A DNA stretch of 35,497 nucleotides from Cellulophaga sp. BC115SP (GCF_009905545.1 NZ_JAAALB010000054.1:1-35497); one strand, 5' to 3'. Shown: positions 7,881 through 18,474, numbered from the stretch's first letter. The notes: generated by a model from the sequence alone, not told the origin. Program-made: numbers and translations.

Positions 7881-8988
7881 GAGAGTACGGTCCTTGAGCT
7901 CCAAAAATCAAAGAGGCTTTTATGTTGCCATTGTCGGCACTAGGATTAAATTTATAGGTGTTGTCCCACTGATTATCGCTAACAGGATATATATAAAAGT
8001 AAGATGCTGGCTGTCCCACAGGGCTACCATTGTTTGCGTTGGCGCTTCCAACATACTGGTCTCCTGCCGATGTATGTAAAACAAATTTGTAGCGTTCGTC
8101 ACGCCCCCAAGAAAACTGGTAAAATACCACAGGAATCGACGTTGATTGCCATTTACCCGCACCTACATAAGAAAGCTTGCCAATCTCTGCATTGTAGGCC
8201 GACATATACAACCCTACTTCTTTTATTTCAGTAGCCTCTAAAACGGCTGCAACATTAAAGTCATATCTTATGCGATATACCTTACTAGCACCTGAAACAG
8301 TGGTATTATTTGTTCCTTCTTTGACAGAAGAACCATCTATATAAAATTTGCGTCCTGTAGTATTTTGCTTGTCAGTGAGCTGATAAGTCCCTTCTTTTAA
8401 CGAAGTGTATATTTCAAAAACTCCGTCTTCAACTTTTTTCATTGGCACAGCTTTGGCAATATCAGCTCCAGCCTCTGTAGCCGTGCCGGTAATATAAAGT
8501 GCTGATGGTATTTCTGCAAAACCAGCTGGTCTTTGAATTTGAATGGTACGAACTGTGGTGCTTACTTTCAAATTCAGCGATTTTGAGGCAATTACCGTCC
8601 ATTTCAATTTGCCTGTCGAAGATGAGTTTATCCCTCCTGCAGCAGCTATTTTCACCAATTGCTTATGTGTGACGGTTGCTTGTCGTTGTGTACCGCCTCC
8701 GTCAGAAAGGATTTTGAAGACAGGCTTTGAAAAATCGCCTCCCTCTTTATCAAATGCGAGTTCATAAAGTACTAAGCCACCATCTTCAGCAATGGCTTCA
8801 TCCCATTTAAATACTTCGCTTGCCGTGGTGATAGGACGCAAATTGATATTTACATTATCATCAGGCAAATTGAGTTTTGTTACTCCGCTAAAATTTATAT
8901 TCAATTCCCTTTCAATATTTTGACAGGAAAGGAATATTACAGTAGATAGCAGTGAAAAAAAAGCTTTTATCATAGTTGACTTTTTCAT
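7861..8988 (-). CDS. SusE/SusF-like outer-membrane carbohydrate-binding lipoprotein
   Basis: 375 residues. An N-terminal signal with lipobox (FLSC, Cys22) is followed by a SusE-type immunoglobulin-like domain (FKWDEAIAEDGG, YELAFDKEG, around 60-150). One or two beta-rich domains with aromatic surface residues follow (about 160-370; YKFVLHTSAGDQYVG and PASYFYIYPVSDNQWDNTYKFNPS are typical of SusE/F). It likely binds mannan chains at the cell surface. It lies between susD and the GH76 lipoprotein gene. The sequence is family-like rather than a clear orthologue of starch SusE, as usual for these proteins. Confidence 0.82.
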   Translation of the reverse strand: MKKSTMIKAFFSLLSTVIFLSCQNIERELNINFSGVTKLNLPDDNVNINLRPITTASEVFKWDEAIAEDGGLVLYELAFDKEGGDFSKPVFKILSDGGGTQRQATVTHKQLVKIAAAGGINSSSTGKLKWTVIASKSLNLKVSTTVRTIQIQRPAGFAEIPSALYITGTATEAGADIAKAVPMKKVEDGVFEIYTSLKEGTYQLTDKQNTTGRKFYIDGSSVKEGTNNTTVSGASKVYRIRYDFNVAAVLEATEIKEVGLYMSAYNAEIGKLSYVGAGKWQSTSIPVVFYQFSWGRDERYKFVLHTSAGDQYVGSANANNGSPVGQPASYFYIYPVSDNQWDNTYKFNPSADNGNIKASLIFGAQGPYSHEITTL

Positions 8989-9105
8989 CTGTATAAAATA
9001 AGTTAAATTTTGATAATCAATGATTTACAAAAAAGATAAAATACCCAAAAACATCTATTAACATTTTGAATGTACATCTATCAGTTTTTGGATATTTCAT
9101 AACAA

Positions 9106-10737
9106 TTAATATCCTGGATTTTGAGTCAGATTTTTATTCAAAGAAAGCTCTGATGCAGGAATAGGCCACAAATAATGTTTACTAGCATCAAACTGACGGC
9201 GCTGAGCTCTGATATAGCCTCTATCGATGGTTGGGTCGCTAAATTTTGCCCCGTGTGCATAGCCATTCAGTACTACCTCAGCTATTTTCCATCTTCTAAT
9301 GTCGTCGGTACGTAGGCCTTCCATAGCCAGTTCTACACGTCTTTCATCTCTGATGATATTTGTCATATCGCCAGTACCCGGATAGTTCAAAGCAGCTGGG
9401 TCAGTGAAACCTGCTCTCATACGCAAAGCCTTTATGGTTTTGTCCCAAACGCTTGCATCCATCTGTCCCAAACTATTTTTTGCTTCGGCATAGGTAAGCA
9501 ATACTTCTGCATATCTGATTAGATGTAGGTTTGAACCCGAAGCAAATGACGCTAAAGCGGTGGGGTCAAAGTATTTTCTCCAGTAATACCCTGTTGCTGA
9601 TCCTTGTCCACTAGTAGAATATTCGTCAGCACCTGGCTGTACGGGATCGGTACCAGGTTTTATGTAGATTTTCTTGGTACTACCGTTGGGATTCACCCAG
9701 TTATAACCGTCGTAGACAATAGTGGCTGTCAAACGAGGGTCACGATTGATGTATGGATCGTTCTCGTTATAACCAGACGCAGGATCGGTAATCTTTTTGC
9801 CATTCAACATACGGTACGAATCTACCAACTCCTGTGTGGCTCCTAAATTGTTCGTTCTGGCTCCTACTGACCTTGGTGCAAAATCGAAAAATTCACCCCA
9901 AGTTCTTACAGCAGGTACATATTGTAATGCAAGAATAGTCTCATTATTAACCTTATTTGCAGCAGGGTCGTTAAACAAGGCACTATAGCTTTCATGCAAT
10001 GAATATTTGCCATAAGTGGCTTGGTTATTCATTAGTTTTTCACAAATAGAAGCCACTTCAGCCATTTTATTACCTTGGTATAACAAGACACGTGCTTGTA
10101 AAGCAAGTGCAGCAGCTTTGGTAATTCTACCATTCTCACTGGCTGGTATTGCATCTTTTGAAGGAAGGTCGGCGATAGCAGCTTCCAATTCAGAAACCAC
10201 AAAATTAACAACCTCTGCTTTGGGCTTTCTTGCAACAACCTGAGCTTCCTCTATTGTAAGGTCACGATCAAGTAGAGGAACATCGCCATACCATTTTGTT
10301 AGGTTAAAATGTGCAAATGCACGAAGAAAACGTGTTTCAGCTTTGAGGCGGGCAATGGTTGCTGCAGGTAGTGTTGTATTTTTATCTACATTTTCCAAAA
10401 ACAGATTACATGACTTGATAAGCTTATAATAATTACCCCAGTCGTTACGGAAACGTGGAAGAGTTGCAGTAAAGCTACCGCTGGTTATGGCATCGGCATT
10501 TCCACTTGAATTTCCTTGTGGCGAATAGGCGTTGTCGGAAGTAGCATCAAGGTAAAAATAGGAATTGCTATCGTACATCAAGCTGTAATTATTGTACAAA
10601 GCATTGTTAACATTCTGGTCTATTTTCCAAAATGTCAATTCTGAAAACCTATCAGTTGGAGCAAGGTCAAGTTGTTTGCAAGCACTTAGGTTCAAACATA
10701 CTGCAGCAATCGCTATGCTTATTTTTGAGAATTTCAT
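9106..10737 (-). CDS. SusD-like glycan-binding lipoprotein (RagB/SusD family)
   Basis: 543 residues from the ATG at 10735-10737, which gives a proper lipoprotein signal (MKFSKISIAIAAVCLNLSAC, ending at Cys20) followed by KQLDLAPTDRF. The TPR-rich RagB/SusD body follows (FLRAFAHFNLTKWYGDVPLL), and the C-terminal signature YLWPIPASELSLNKNLTQNPGY is typical. It caps the SusC pore and binds oligosaccharide. It follows susC by 22 bp. A longer reading that starts inside susC is rejected because it would bury the lipobox. Confidence 0.95.
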   Translation of the reverse strand: MKFSKISIAIAAVCLNLSACKQLDLAPTDRFSELTFWKIDQNVNNALYNNYSLMYDSNSYFYLDATSDNAYSPQGNSSGNADAITSGSFTATLPRFRNDWGNYYKLIKSCNLFLENVDKNTTLPAATIARLKAETRFLRAFAHFNLTKWYGDVPLLDRDLTIEEAQVVARKPKAEVVNFVVSELEAAIADLPSKDAIPASENGRITKAAALALQARVLLYQGNKMAEVASICEKLMNNQATYGKYSLHESYSALFNDPAANKVNNETILALQYVPAVRTWGEFFDFAPRSVGARTNNLGATQELVDSYRMLNGKKITDPASGYNENDPYINRDPRLTATIVYDGYNWVNPNGSTKKIYIKPGTDPVQPGADEYSTSGQGSATGYYWRKYFDPTALASFASGSNLHLIRYAEVLLTYAEAKNSLGQMDASVWDKTIKALRMRAGFTDPAALNYPGTGDMTNIIRDERRVELAMEGLRTDDIRRWKIAEVVLNGYAHGAKFSDPTIDRGYIRAQRRQFDASKHYLWPIPASELSLNKNLTQNPGY

Positions 10738-10759
10738 ATTATCAGAAAATTTTATGTTT

Positions 10760-13700
10760 TTAGAAAGTGACATCAATACTAGCTCCATAATATACAGGCA
10801 TAGGATAGCCACGCACACTATTAGAAGAGGAAGATACACTTAGGTTATTTCCAAATTCGGTAGTTTCAGGATCGACAAATGTGAGTTTACTTATTGTTAA
10901 AATATTTTGACCAACCAATGAAACTCTGAACTTTTCAAATCCTATTTTTTTACTGAAGTCTTGAGGTAAGGTATAACCTACAGTAAGGTTTTTTAATCGC
11001 AAATAAGAAGCGTCGTATTTATATAAATCAGAGCCGTATCGCCAATTGTTGGTGTTTGAAGATGAACCAATTGTGGCAAGTCGTGGGTATCTGGCATTAG
11101 GGTTTTGTGGAGTCCAATAATCGGTCATGTGTTTGTAGATGGTTTGCCCATAGTTATAATGGAAAGGTTCTACGAGTTCACCACGTAAAAAGGCATCTCT
11201 TTTTCCAACTCCTTGAAAGAATGCTTGAATGAAAAAGCCTTTATACTCAGCAGCATAGTTAAAGCCAAACGTAAATCGAGGGAAAGGATAGCCAAGTACA
11301 ACTCTGTCTTTGTCATCAATAATGCCGTCTTTGTTTTGATCTACAAACTTCAAATCACCCACGCCAACAGCTACTCCTACTGGTTTAGCATACTTTGTTA
11401 GGTCTTCAGTATTTTGAAAATATCCATCTGTTTTGAAACCATACCATTGTGTAATTGGATCGCCTACTCGTCTAAGTAGAGAGTAAACGTCTTGATTAAC
11501 AATGAGCTCCTTCGCTCCTGATGATAGTTCAAGTAGCTCATTTTGATTGTCGGCTATGTTAAAACTAAAGCTTTGATTAAAGCTCTTCCCTTCTAATTTG
11601 TATGATACTGTAGCATCCCAACCTGTATTTCTAACTCTAGCTACGTTAAAATCAGGAGAACCTGCTCCATAAATCAAAGGAATGTCCTGACGAGGTTGAA
11701 GAATGTCTTTTGTATTTTTGTTAAAATAGTCAAATGAAACATTCAGACGGTTCTTAAAGAAAGCTGCATCAAAGCCTAGGTTAGCAGTAGCAGACTTCTC
11801 CCAAGTTAGGTTTGGATTACCCAATAGAAAACCTGCTCCACCCACTACAGAATTATTAAATCCATAGGCACTTGGGTATGAAAAATAGGTAGTTTGATAT
11901 TGATAAGCATTTACATTTTGATTCCCCAAAATACCGTAAGTTGCTCTAACTTTTAGGTAGTCTAATGGGCCTCTTAGTTTCTCCATAAAGGATTCATCGC
12001 TAATAACCCATCCAACATTTACAGTAGGGAAAAATCCCGCTCGGTTTCCTTCGGCAAATTTTGAAGAAATATCTTCACGGAAAGTTGCCTCAAAAAGGTA
12101 ACGGTTTTTGTATGAATAGTTTAAACGACCTAATAATGAGTTGATACTGGTCTCATTAACTGCTATACTGTTAACCGAAGAGTTGGCATCAATTGTAGTA
12201 CCTGTTGTAGGTGTACCCAAAAAACGATCGGTATATAGTTTTTGTAGCTGAAAGCCTTTAGAACTAAACGATTCATTGGTTGCTCCTACTTGTACTTTAA
12301 ATGCATGGTCTCCCAGGGTTTTATCGTACTCTGCAAATAATTGAGTATTTACCAGCAATGATTTTCCTGAGTTATCCATTACAGCACCATCATTTCCATA
12401 CACCCCTCCAGGCAAATAATCAACCTGTATTCTGCGGTAGAGACTAGAGTTGTTTGAAACTGTACCACCAAACACACCCGTTAATTTCAAGTTATTGGTA
12501 ATATTAAATTGACCATTAATACTCCCAAATATTTGGTCGTCGTCAGACTGATTGGCACCACCTTTTAGTAAAACACCATACTCATTGTATTGTGAAGCTA
12601 CTGGATTCGTCAAAAAGTTTCCCTCAGCATCTACCCAGTTATAATTGGCAGGGACTCTGTTAGCATCAGCAAAAATATTATTATCCCCCACGCTATTTGA
12701 TTTGTTCATCGACTTGGTATAGCTCAATATGAGGTTAGCTTTTAACTTACCTATTACACTAGTCTGATTCAATCGGACATTATATTTTTGATAACCGAAG
12801 TCTGCCCCAGTGCCACCATTACCAATTAAATTACTTCCTTGATTTTGGTAACCTGCCGAAATAAAGTAGGAGCTATTGGTACTACCACCACTTACACTTA
12901 TGTTATGGCTTTGCATAGGTGCATTTTTCAATAAATAGTTAACATTCCAGTTGCCATCACCCTGATCTTTCAAGGCCTGAATTTGTGCTGGTGTATAGGC
13001 TGGTAATAATCCTGAGTTTACTAAAGCTTCGTTTTTATAATAAGCATTGTCCCACCCTGACACCTTATCAACCAAGACTCTAGCTACCTGTAGGCCATAA
13101 CTACTATTAAAGGAAACGGTAGGTTTTTGATTTAGCTTACCACCTTTAGTAGTAATTAATAAAACACCATTGGCCGATCTTGAACCATATATGGCAGCAG
13201 CACCCGCATCTTTCAAAACCGAAACACTGGCAATATCATTGGGATTTAACAGATTGATATCGCCACCGATAATACCGTCAATTACGATTAAAGGCGTGTT
13301 GTCGCCCAGTGTGCCTAGGCCTCTAATATTAATGAGGACGCTGCTACCCGGGTTGAAATTATTTTGTTGGATAGTTAAATTGGGAGACTGCCCCTGTAAG
13401 GCTTGCAATACATTGGTTACAGGCTTATTTTCTATTTGTTGAGATGAAACCTGATTTACAGCACCTGTTAGAGATACTTTTTTCTGTGTTCCATAGCCTA
13501 CCACTACTACTTCATCTAAGGACTTTACTGATTCGTTGAGGGTAACATTTATTACCTTACTTGCAGGAATTTGCAATTCCTGTGTGATCATTCCTATAAA
13601 AGAAAATGATATGCGTTGCTGCATGTAATTCGAGGGTACTTTTAAAGAGAACGCTCCGCTTGCATCAGTAAGCGTTCCTACCTTGGAATTCACTATGACT

Positions 13701-13861
13701 ACACTTACTCCTTTCAAAGCCTTGCCATCAATGTCAGTAACATGCCCAGTGATGTCGTGTGTGTTCTGTGCTTGTAAATTGGTTTTCACTAGCATCAATA
13801 AAACAGCTATTACCAAGCAGTTAAAGCACTTTGCCACTCTGGTCAATTTTAGTAGATTCAT
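10760..13861 (-). CDS. SusC-like TonB-dependent outer-membrane transporter
   Basis: 1033 residues from the ATG at 13859-13861; a TTG two codons upstream is a weaker alternative. After a signal peptide, the order is a carboxypeptidase-regulatory-like domain (about 35-115, HDITGHVTDIDGKALKGVSV), the TonB box region and plug (about 120-240, VVVGYGTQKKVSLTGAV, LIVIDGI, AAAIYGSRSANGVLLITTKGG), then the 22-strand barrel ending in an aromatic-containing strand (YYGASIDVTF). It imports mannan oligosaccharides across the outer membrane with its SusD partner. The 90-bp gap upstream could hold a promoter, but no clear box is seen. Confidence 0.96.
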   Translation of the reverse strand: MNLLKLTRVAKCFNCLVIAVLLMLVKTNLQAQNTHDITGHVTDIDGKALKGVSVVIVNSKVGTLTDASGAFSLKVPSNYMQQRISFSFIGMITQELQIPASKVINVTLNESVKSLDEVVVVGYGTQKKVSLTGAVNQVSSQQIENKPVTNVLQALQGQSPNLTIQQNNFNPGSSVLINIRGLGTLGDNTPLIVIDGIIGGDINLLNPNDIASVSVLKDAGAAAIYGSRSANGVLLITTKGGKLNQKPTVSFNSSYGLQVARVLVDKVSGWDNAYYKNEALVNSGLLPAYTPAQIQALKDQGDGNWNVNYLLKNAPMQSHNISVSGGSTNSSYFISAGYQNQGSNLIGNGGTGADFGYQKYNVRLNQTSVIGKLKANLILSYTKSMNKSNSVGDNNIFADANRVPANYNWVDAEGNFLTNPVASQYNEYGVLLKGGANQSDDDQIFGSINGQFNITNNLKLTGVFGGTVSNNSSLYRRIQVDYLPGGVYGNDGAVMDNSGKSLLVNTQLFAEYDKTLGDHAFKVQVGATNESFSSKGFQLQKLYTDRFLGTPTTGTTIDANSSVNSIAVNETSINSLLGRLNYSYKNRYLFEATFREDISSKFAEGNRAGFFPTVNVGWVISDESFMEKLRGPLDYLKVRATYGILGNQNVNAYQYQTTYFSYPSAYGFNNSVVGGAGFLLGNPNLTWEKSATANLGFDAAFFKNRLNVSFDYFNKNTKDILQPRQDIPLIYGAGSPDFNVARVRNTGWDATVSYKLEGKSFNQSFSFNIADNQNELLELSSGAKELIVNQDVYSLLRRVGDPITQWYGFKTDGYFQNTEDLTKYAKPVGVAVGVGDLKFVDQNKDGIIDDKDRVVLGYPFPRFTFGFNYAAEYKGFFIQAFFQGVGKRDAFLRGELVEPFHYNYGQTIYKHMTDYWTPQNPNARYPRLATIGSSSNTNNWRYGSDLYKYDASYLRLKNLTVGYTLPQDFSKKIGFEKFRVSLVGQNILTISKLTFVDPETTEFGNNLSVSSSSNSVRGYPMPVYYGASIDVTF

Positions 13862-13951
13862 CTGCAAATTGTTTTAAGTATTAAAAAAGTGAAAAATAGA
13901 AAATTTGATGAGGTTAAATAATTACTTCATGTGTGCGATTGATACATACTT

Positions 13952-15373
13952 TTATGCTTTCCATGTCCGCTCTATTTGTTCTAAAGACTGCCCTTTTGTT
14001 TCAGGGATTTTCGAAATGGTAAGCCATAGGGCTGGTGCGCATAAAATAGCAAAGGTCCAAAATGTATAGGCTGGTCCCCATAATGAGCTTTTAAGCATCA
14101 TAGGTGTCATTTGACCCACTAAAAAGTTAGCAATCCACATAGATGATATACCTATGGATACCGCTTGCGCTCTAATAGCTGTTGGAAAAATTTCACTTAC
14201 GATAATAAATGTTACTGGCCCAAACGAAAAAGCAAAACCAGAAATGAACAGAATGATGAAGATGAGTATCCATGGGCCTGTTGAAATATTGTAGTGAAAA
14301 AGCACGCCTATCACTACCAGAGATACGATTGTCGAAGCAATTCCTAAAATCAGAAGTGGCTTCCTACCCCATTTATCTACAGTGAAAATGGCTATAAAAG
14401 TGGCCAGAACATTTACGATACCAATTGTTACCTGTCCTCCGAAAGCATCACCCAATGAAAAACCTGCTTTTTCAAGTATTGACGGTCCATAATATATGAC
14501 AGCATTTATGCCTGATATTTGGGCAAAAAAGGGAAGACTAATTCCAATCAATAATGGCACTCGGTATTGCTTTACAAAGAGGTCTTTCAAGCTGGCTCTT
14601 TCGGTACTTAAACTATTATTCATTTCATCCACTTCTCTTACCGCTGTAGCTGCATCTGTTATTTTTAGTAGTACAGCCAAAGCCTTTTCTGTTTGGTTTT
14701 TCAAAAGCAGCCATCGAGGAGATTCGGGAATGAATAGTAGGCTAATCCAAAAAATAAAGCTTGGTAACAAACCTATTCCCAACATTGAACGCCATGTATG
14801 ATCAACCAAAATATATTTGAGAAATCCTGTAAAACTTTGGTCTTCAGATATTTTAAGTAAAACTACATTTGAAAAATATGCCGCAACGATTCCTATAGTA
14901 ATGGCTAATTGATACAATGCCACCATTTGACCACGGCTATTAGGAGGCGATATTTCTGTGATGTACAGGGGGCAAATCATGGAAGCAACCCCAATGCCTA
15001 AGCCCCCTATTAATCTGAATGTAATCAGCCAAAATGAACTTTCGGCAAGCATACAACCAACAGCGGATAACAAAAACAAACCTGCTGAAATTAGCATTAC
15101 AAACTTTCGGCCTTTCCAATCACTTAATTTTCCTGCTATTATTACCCCTATCAAACAACCGAGCAAGGCCGAGCTAACAAACCAGCCTTCCATCATTGAA
15201 TTAAAACCGAAACTCTTAACGACAAAAGGTAAAACACCTGAAATTACGGCAGTATCAAAGCCAAATAAGAATCCTCCTATTGCTGCAATGAGACAAATGA
15301 ACAGTATATGACTTTTGTGAGAGCTCACGTGGGTATTTGAGATTGTTTTGGATTGTGATTGATTGGCTGACAT
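13952..15373 (-). CDS. MFS sugar porter, probable mannose/hexose permease
   Basis: 473 residues with twelve predicted membrane helices. It carries the sugar-porter family signatures: GGFLFGFDTAVISG in the first helix, GKLSDWKGRKFVM between helices 2 and 3, PESPRWLL before the central loop, DKWGRKPLL between helices 8 and 9, and PETKGQSLEQIE at the end. It imports a monosaccharide with protons across the inner membrane; mannose is inferred from the neighbouring kinase/isomerase. It starts 8 bp after the stop of the fused kinase-isomerase, so the two are almost certainly co-transcribed. Confidence 0.9.
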   Translation of the reverse strand: MSANQSQSKTISNTHVSSHKSHILFICLIAAIGGFLFGFDTAVISGVLPFVVKSFGFNSMMEGWFVSSALLGCLIGVIIAGKLSDWKGRKFVMLISAGLFLLSAVGCMLAESSFWLITFRLIGGLGIGVASMICPLYITEISPPNSRGQMVALYQLAITIGIVAAYFSNVVLLKISEDQSFTGFLKYILVDHTWRSMLGIGLLPSFIFWISLLFIPESPRWLLLKNQTEKALAVLLKITDAATAVREVDEMNNSLSTERASLKDLFVKQYRVPLLIGISLPFFAQISGINAVIYYGPSILEKAGFSLGDAFGGQVTIGIVNVLATFIAIFTVDKWGRKPLLILGIASTIVSLVVIGVLFHYNISTGPWILIFIILFISGFAFSFGPVTFIIVSEIFPTAIRAQAVSIGISSMWIANFLVGQMTPMMLKSSLWGPAYTFWTFAILCAPALWLTISKIPETKGQSLEQIERTWKA

Positions 15374-15381
15374 TGTTTATA

Positions 15382-18066
15382 CTATTTTAAGAATGCTTTA
15401 ACTATTTTGATTTCGTCATTTGTCAGGTTACTGATGGTAAATTCGCCTACTGAAGCAGGGATAATAAACGTTTCGGCATAATTGTATCTTACAGGAGCTT
15501 TCCCATCTATTTCCACTGTTATAGCTTGACCTTCAACAAGCATCATTATGAAGCATTTACCATCGGTATTTAGCGAAATTGAGTTGCTAAATTCGATACG
15601 ATGTACATCATAAAAATGCTCTTTATGGGTTGGCAAATGGACTATCCTGTACTCATTGGTTTGTGTAAGAGTCTGAGGTTTAGAAATCAACTCATTTTTT
15701 ACTACATCACCTTTTCTTGAAAAATCGAGGTTGCGAAAGGCATGTTCAATATTGATCGGTCTTGGATTACCCTCAAGGTCTAAACGTAGCCAATCGTACA
15801 TCTTAAAGGTGAAAATGTAGGGTGTCGCACTGATTTCGAGGACTAGATTGTCTTTCCCTGCACTGTGAATCGTTTGATTTGGAATAAGGAACAAATCATG
15901 CTTTTGTGCGTTATGTGCTTGAACATAGTCGGTTATAGCTACAGGAATCTTTTTCTCTGTACTTTCATGTAATACATTTTCGAATTCTTCTGGGTCAATA
16001 GAGTCTTGAAAACCTAGAAATACCTGTGCGTTTTCCTTGCAGTCAAGTATATAATAAGTTTCGTCTTGTGTGATTTTTTCTCCAAACTCATTTTTAATGT
16101 AGTCAAGTGAGGGATGGCACTGTATGGATAGATTTCCGCCATCCATGGTATCCAAAAAGTCAAAACGAATAGGAAACTCTGAACCAAATACTTTTACATC
16201 TTCCCCCAATATTGCATTAGCCTGATTATCCATTAGCCAATCGAAGGCAACCTCAAGGTGGTTGTTATCACTTTCGAACACCAAACCATTTTCTGGGACA
16301 ATGAGCTCAAAAGACCAAGCGTAGTTAACCTCGTTTTTGTTTAGTCCATTCACCTGATTTTTTAGCCATTGACCCCCCCAAGCACCAGGCTCAAACCACG
16401 GTCTTGCTCTAATAACAGATCTCGTCATTTCATCAAAACCATCATAAATTGATGCCGCATGTGCCCATGTGATATCGTTTTGCCATTGGCTATCGGCAAT
16501 GATATCAATCTTTTTCTGTATGGCTATTCTATGTTTTCTGTTAATTACCCAATCAACAAAATAGAGGTGCTTATAAATTTCAGGGTTTGCAAATCCTTCA
16601 TTAGGAATTAAACTAACACTTTGCCCCGCCCTCATTCTAAACTGGATTTCATTTTTGGGTAGGTCGAAATACACTAAATTATCCCAACCAGCTAAAGATG
16701 CTCCAGTACCAATTAATATATGCAGTTGCTCCCCAGCTACTGGATTAAAGCTTGTTAAATCTTTATTGAAAAAGTCTGCGAGATCCAACGTACACTGTGT
16801 ACCCCAAACGTCTCCAATATTACCAATAAAAGGTTCTGTAAGTTTTTTTATGGTTGCAGGTGTATGTTGAAAAGTTTCGGCTTTATCCCATCGTACATTA
16901 ATTCCTATTACCTTAAACTCTTCTGCAAGTCGCTCTTGGATAGTATCCCAATCCGTTCCAGCTAAACCATCTATCATAACGGCTTTTTTGCCAACCATCC
17001 AGTTAGCTAGTGTATTATAGCCTTTGAATATTTTATGCTCGCCTAAAGAAAAGGACGGGTATAAATCATATTCGCCCGATGATAGTTCACTAGTAGATTT
17101 AGAAATTGGGAGTAAGGGTTGATTTGTTTTTCTTGACATGTTTGATTTTTTAACTTTTGAAAGTACCAGTGATGCGGCACCTAAAATTGTTGATTCTTCC
17201 AGTTGACCTGAAATTTTAATTGACACTTGCTGGCCAGATTGATTGACTTGAGACTTAAATTCTGGCATAAACAAGTGGGATGATTTGACAATACTTCCAC
17301 CCAAAACTATGCAGTCGGGTTTGAAGCTATTGATCCAAGGTTTTAGGCTTTCTGCTAAATGAAAACCAAATTCTTGAAAGACTTTTATTGCAATTTCGTC
17401 GCTTTCTTCGGTCGCCTTCATGGCAATATCTTTGACTGATTTAGCACCACCAGCAAGCGAGTTATAGGCAGACAATAACCATTTACTTGAAACGTAGTCT
17501 TCGATAATCCCTCCTTTGTAGGGTTGATTATAAAGCTCTCCATTGAATGGAACACCTTCATCGTTTTTGATTACTCTACCAGTGTCTAGGAAAGTAGAAC
17601 CTATGCCAGTTCCTAAGGTTATGGCGATTACGCGACTTTTGTCGATTATATCATTGCTCAAACTCTCTCCTATTCCAAAACAGGCTCCATCATTTTCAAA
17701 TACTATTGGGCAACTGTCGCTAAGTTGTAGTTGTTGTTTTAGAGCCTTTTTTATATCCATTCCAAAAAGAGAAGAGTATTTATTCACATCCTTCATTAAG
17801 GAAATCCCTTTCTCGTAGTTAAATGGACCTGGCATAGCAACCCCCATTCCCAATAAATGATAGTCATTTACACTATTTAGAGAATCATTTAAAGCTTCTA
17901 CCCACTCGTCAATAATTTGTGAAGAACTTGCCTGTGCATCTACCATTTTTTTTCTGATACTGCCCGATATTAAGTCTCCTGTATTGTTATCAATAAGGGC
18001 TGCCGATATATGTGAACCTCCAATATCCACACCTAAAATTATCTTTTTGTTCAAATGTTCGTACAT
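15382..18066 (-). CDS. Fused ROK sugar kinase and class I mannose-6-phosphate isomerase
   Basis: 894 residues from the ATG at 18064-18066; a GTG 19 codons upstream (18121-18123) is less likely. Residues 9-305 are a ROK kinase: ATP-binding VDIGGSHISAALID, catalytic FENDGACFGIGE (Asp126) and TLGTGIGSTF. The cysteine-rich zinc motif of many ROK kinases is absent. Residues about 350-560 contain a degenerate P-loop-like segment (GLAGTDWDTI). Residues about 555-894 are a phosphomannose isomerase: GGNLSIQCHPS (Gln649, His651), DETYYIL (Glu669) and IPNQTIHSAG (His734) are its metal ligands. One protein could thus turn mannose plus ATP into fructose-6-phosphate. The frame is continuous, so the fusion is not an assembly artefact. 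It is the first gene of the mannan operon. Confidence 0.9.
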   Translation of the reverse strand: MYEHLNKKIILGVDIGGSHISAALIDNNTGDLISGSIRKKMVDAQASSSQIIDEWVEALNDSLNSVNDYHLLGMGVAMPGPFNYEKGISLMKDVNKYSSLFGMDIKKALKQQLQLSDSCPIVFENDGACFGIGESLSNDIIDKSRVIAITLGTGIGSTFLDTGRVIKNDEGVPFNGELYNQPYKGGIIEDYVSSKWLLSAYNSLAGGAKSVKDIAMKATEESDEIAIKVFQEFGFHLAESLKPWINSFKPDCIVLGGSIVKSSHLFMPEFKSQVNQSGQQVSIKISGQLEESTILGAASLVLSKVKKSNMSRKTNQPLLPISKSTSELSSGEYDLYPSFSLGEHKIFKGYNTLANWMVGKKAVMIDGLAGTDWDTIQERLAEEFKVIGINVRWDKAETFQHTPATIKKLTEPFIGNIGDVWGTQCTLDLADFFNKDLTSFNPVAGEQLHILIGTGASLAGWDNLVYFDLPKNEIQFRMRAGQSVSLIPNEGFANPEIYKHLYFVDWVINRKHRIAIQKKIDIIADSQWQNDITWAHAASIYDGFDEMTRSVIRARPWFEPGAWGGQWLKNQVNGLNKNEVNYAWSFELIVPENGLVFESDNNHLEVAFDWLMDNQANAILGEDVKVFGSEFPIRFDFLDTMDGGNLSIQCHPSLDYIKNEFGEKITQDETYYILDCKENAQVFLGFQDSIDPEEFENVLHESTEKKIPVAITDYVQAHNAQKHDLFLIPNQTIHSAGKDNLVLEISATPYIFTFKMYDWLRLDLEGNPRPINIEHAFRNLDFSRKGDVVKNELISKPQTLTQTNEYRIVHLPTHKEHFYDVHRIEFSNSISLNTDGKCFIMMLVEGQAITVEIDGKAPVRYNYAETFIIPASVGEFTISNLTNDEIKIVKAFLK
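18055..18066. promoter_or_regulatory. Candidate GntR operator at start of kinase-isomerase gene
   Basis: ATGT-TCGT-ACAT, the half-site arrangement typical of GntR/HutC-type operators, overlaps the start codon. A 23-bp segment around it recurs with one change at 18468-18490. Confidence 0.45.
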
Positions 18067-18110
18067 ATTTAATTTGGGCAAAAAAATTAATGAATACTTT
18101 CTATAGTAAT

Positions 18111-18118
18111 CAAATCTA
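18111..18118 (-). promoter_or_regulatory. Candidate -7 promoter box of mannan operon
   Basis: On the minus strand this reads TAGATTTG, an exact TAnnTTTG. It lies 44 nt upstream of the ATG at 18066 and supports that start. No good -33 TTTG is evident. Confidence 0.45.
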
Positions 18119-18474
18119 CACACTTGCTGAGCGATACTACCTAGGTTATGAATAGACTATTAATACCTTCAAAACCTATGATTAGTACTTGTTCTCAAAC
18201 TTTGCTAATTGCTGGACAATACTTGATACCCCCTATTTTATCAATACGGAATGTTAAATACTAGTGTTGAATTCTACATTCACAACACAGGATTAGAACT
18301 TAAGCTTTCAGGTAACGGCTTTCGGCGGTGGGCTTTGGGAAAAATGCATGCCTGTGGTCATTAAAAACATTTTAACACTCTTTGCTTTGTGCCTGTTGCC
18401 TAAACACATAAATAAATCTTATTCTACATGATTACTTACTATATTGTCTCTTATTAATAATACATATTGTTCAA

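Noticed and set aside
10738-10839. Longer susD start
   Set aside because: It lies inside the end of susC and would place 34 residues before a perfectly good lipoprotein signal.
15382-18066. Kinase-isomerase fusion as an assembly or frameshift artefact
   Set aside because: One continuous frame without stop or shift, with plausible linker sequence between the domains; such fusions are known in Bacteroidota.
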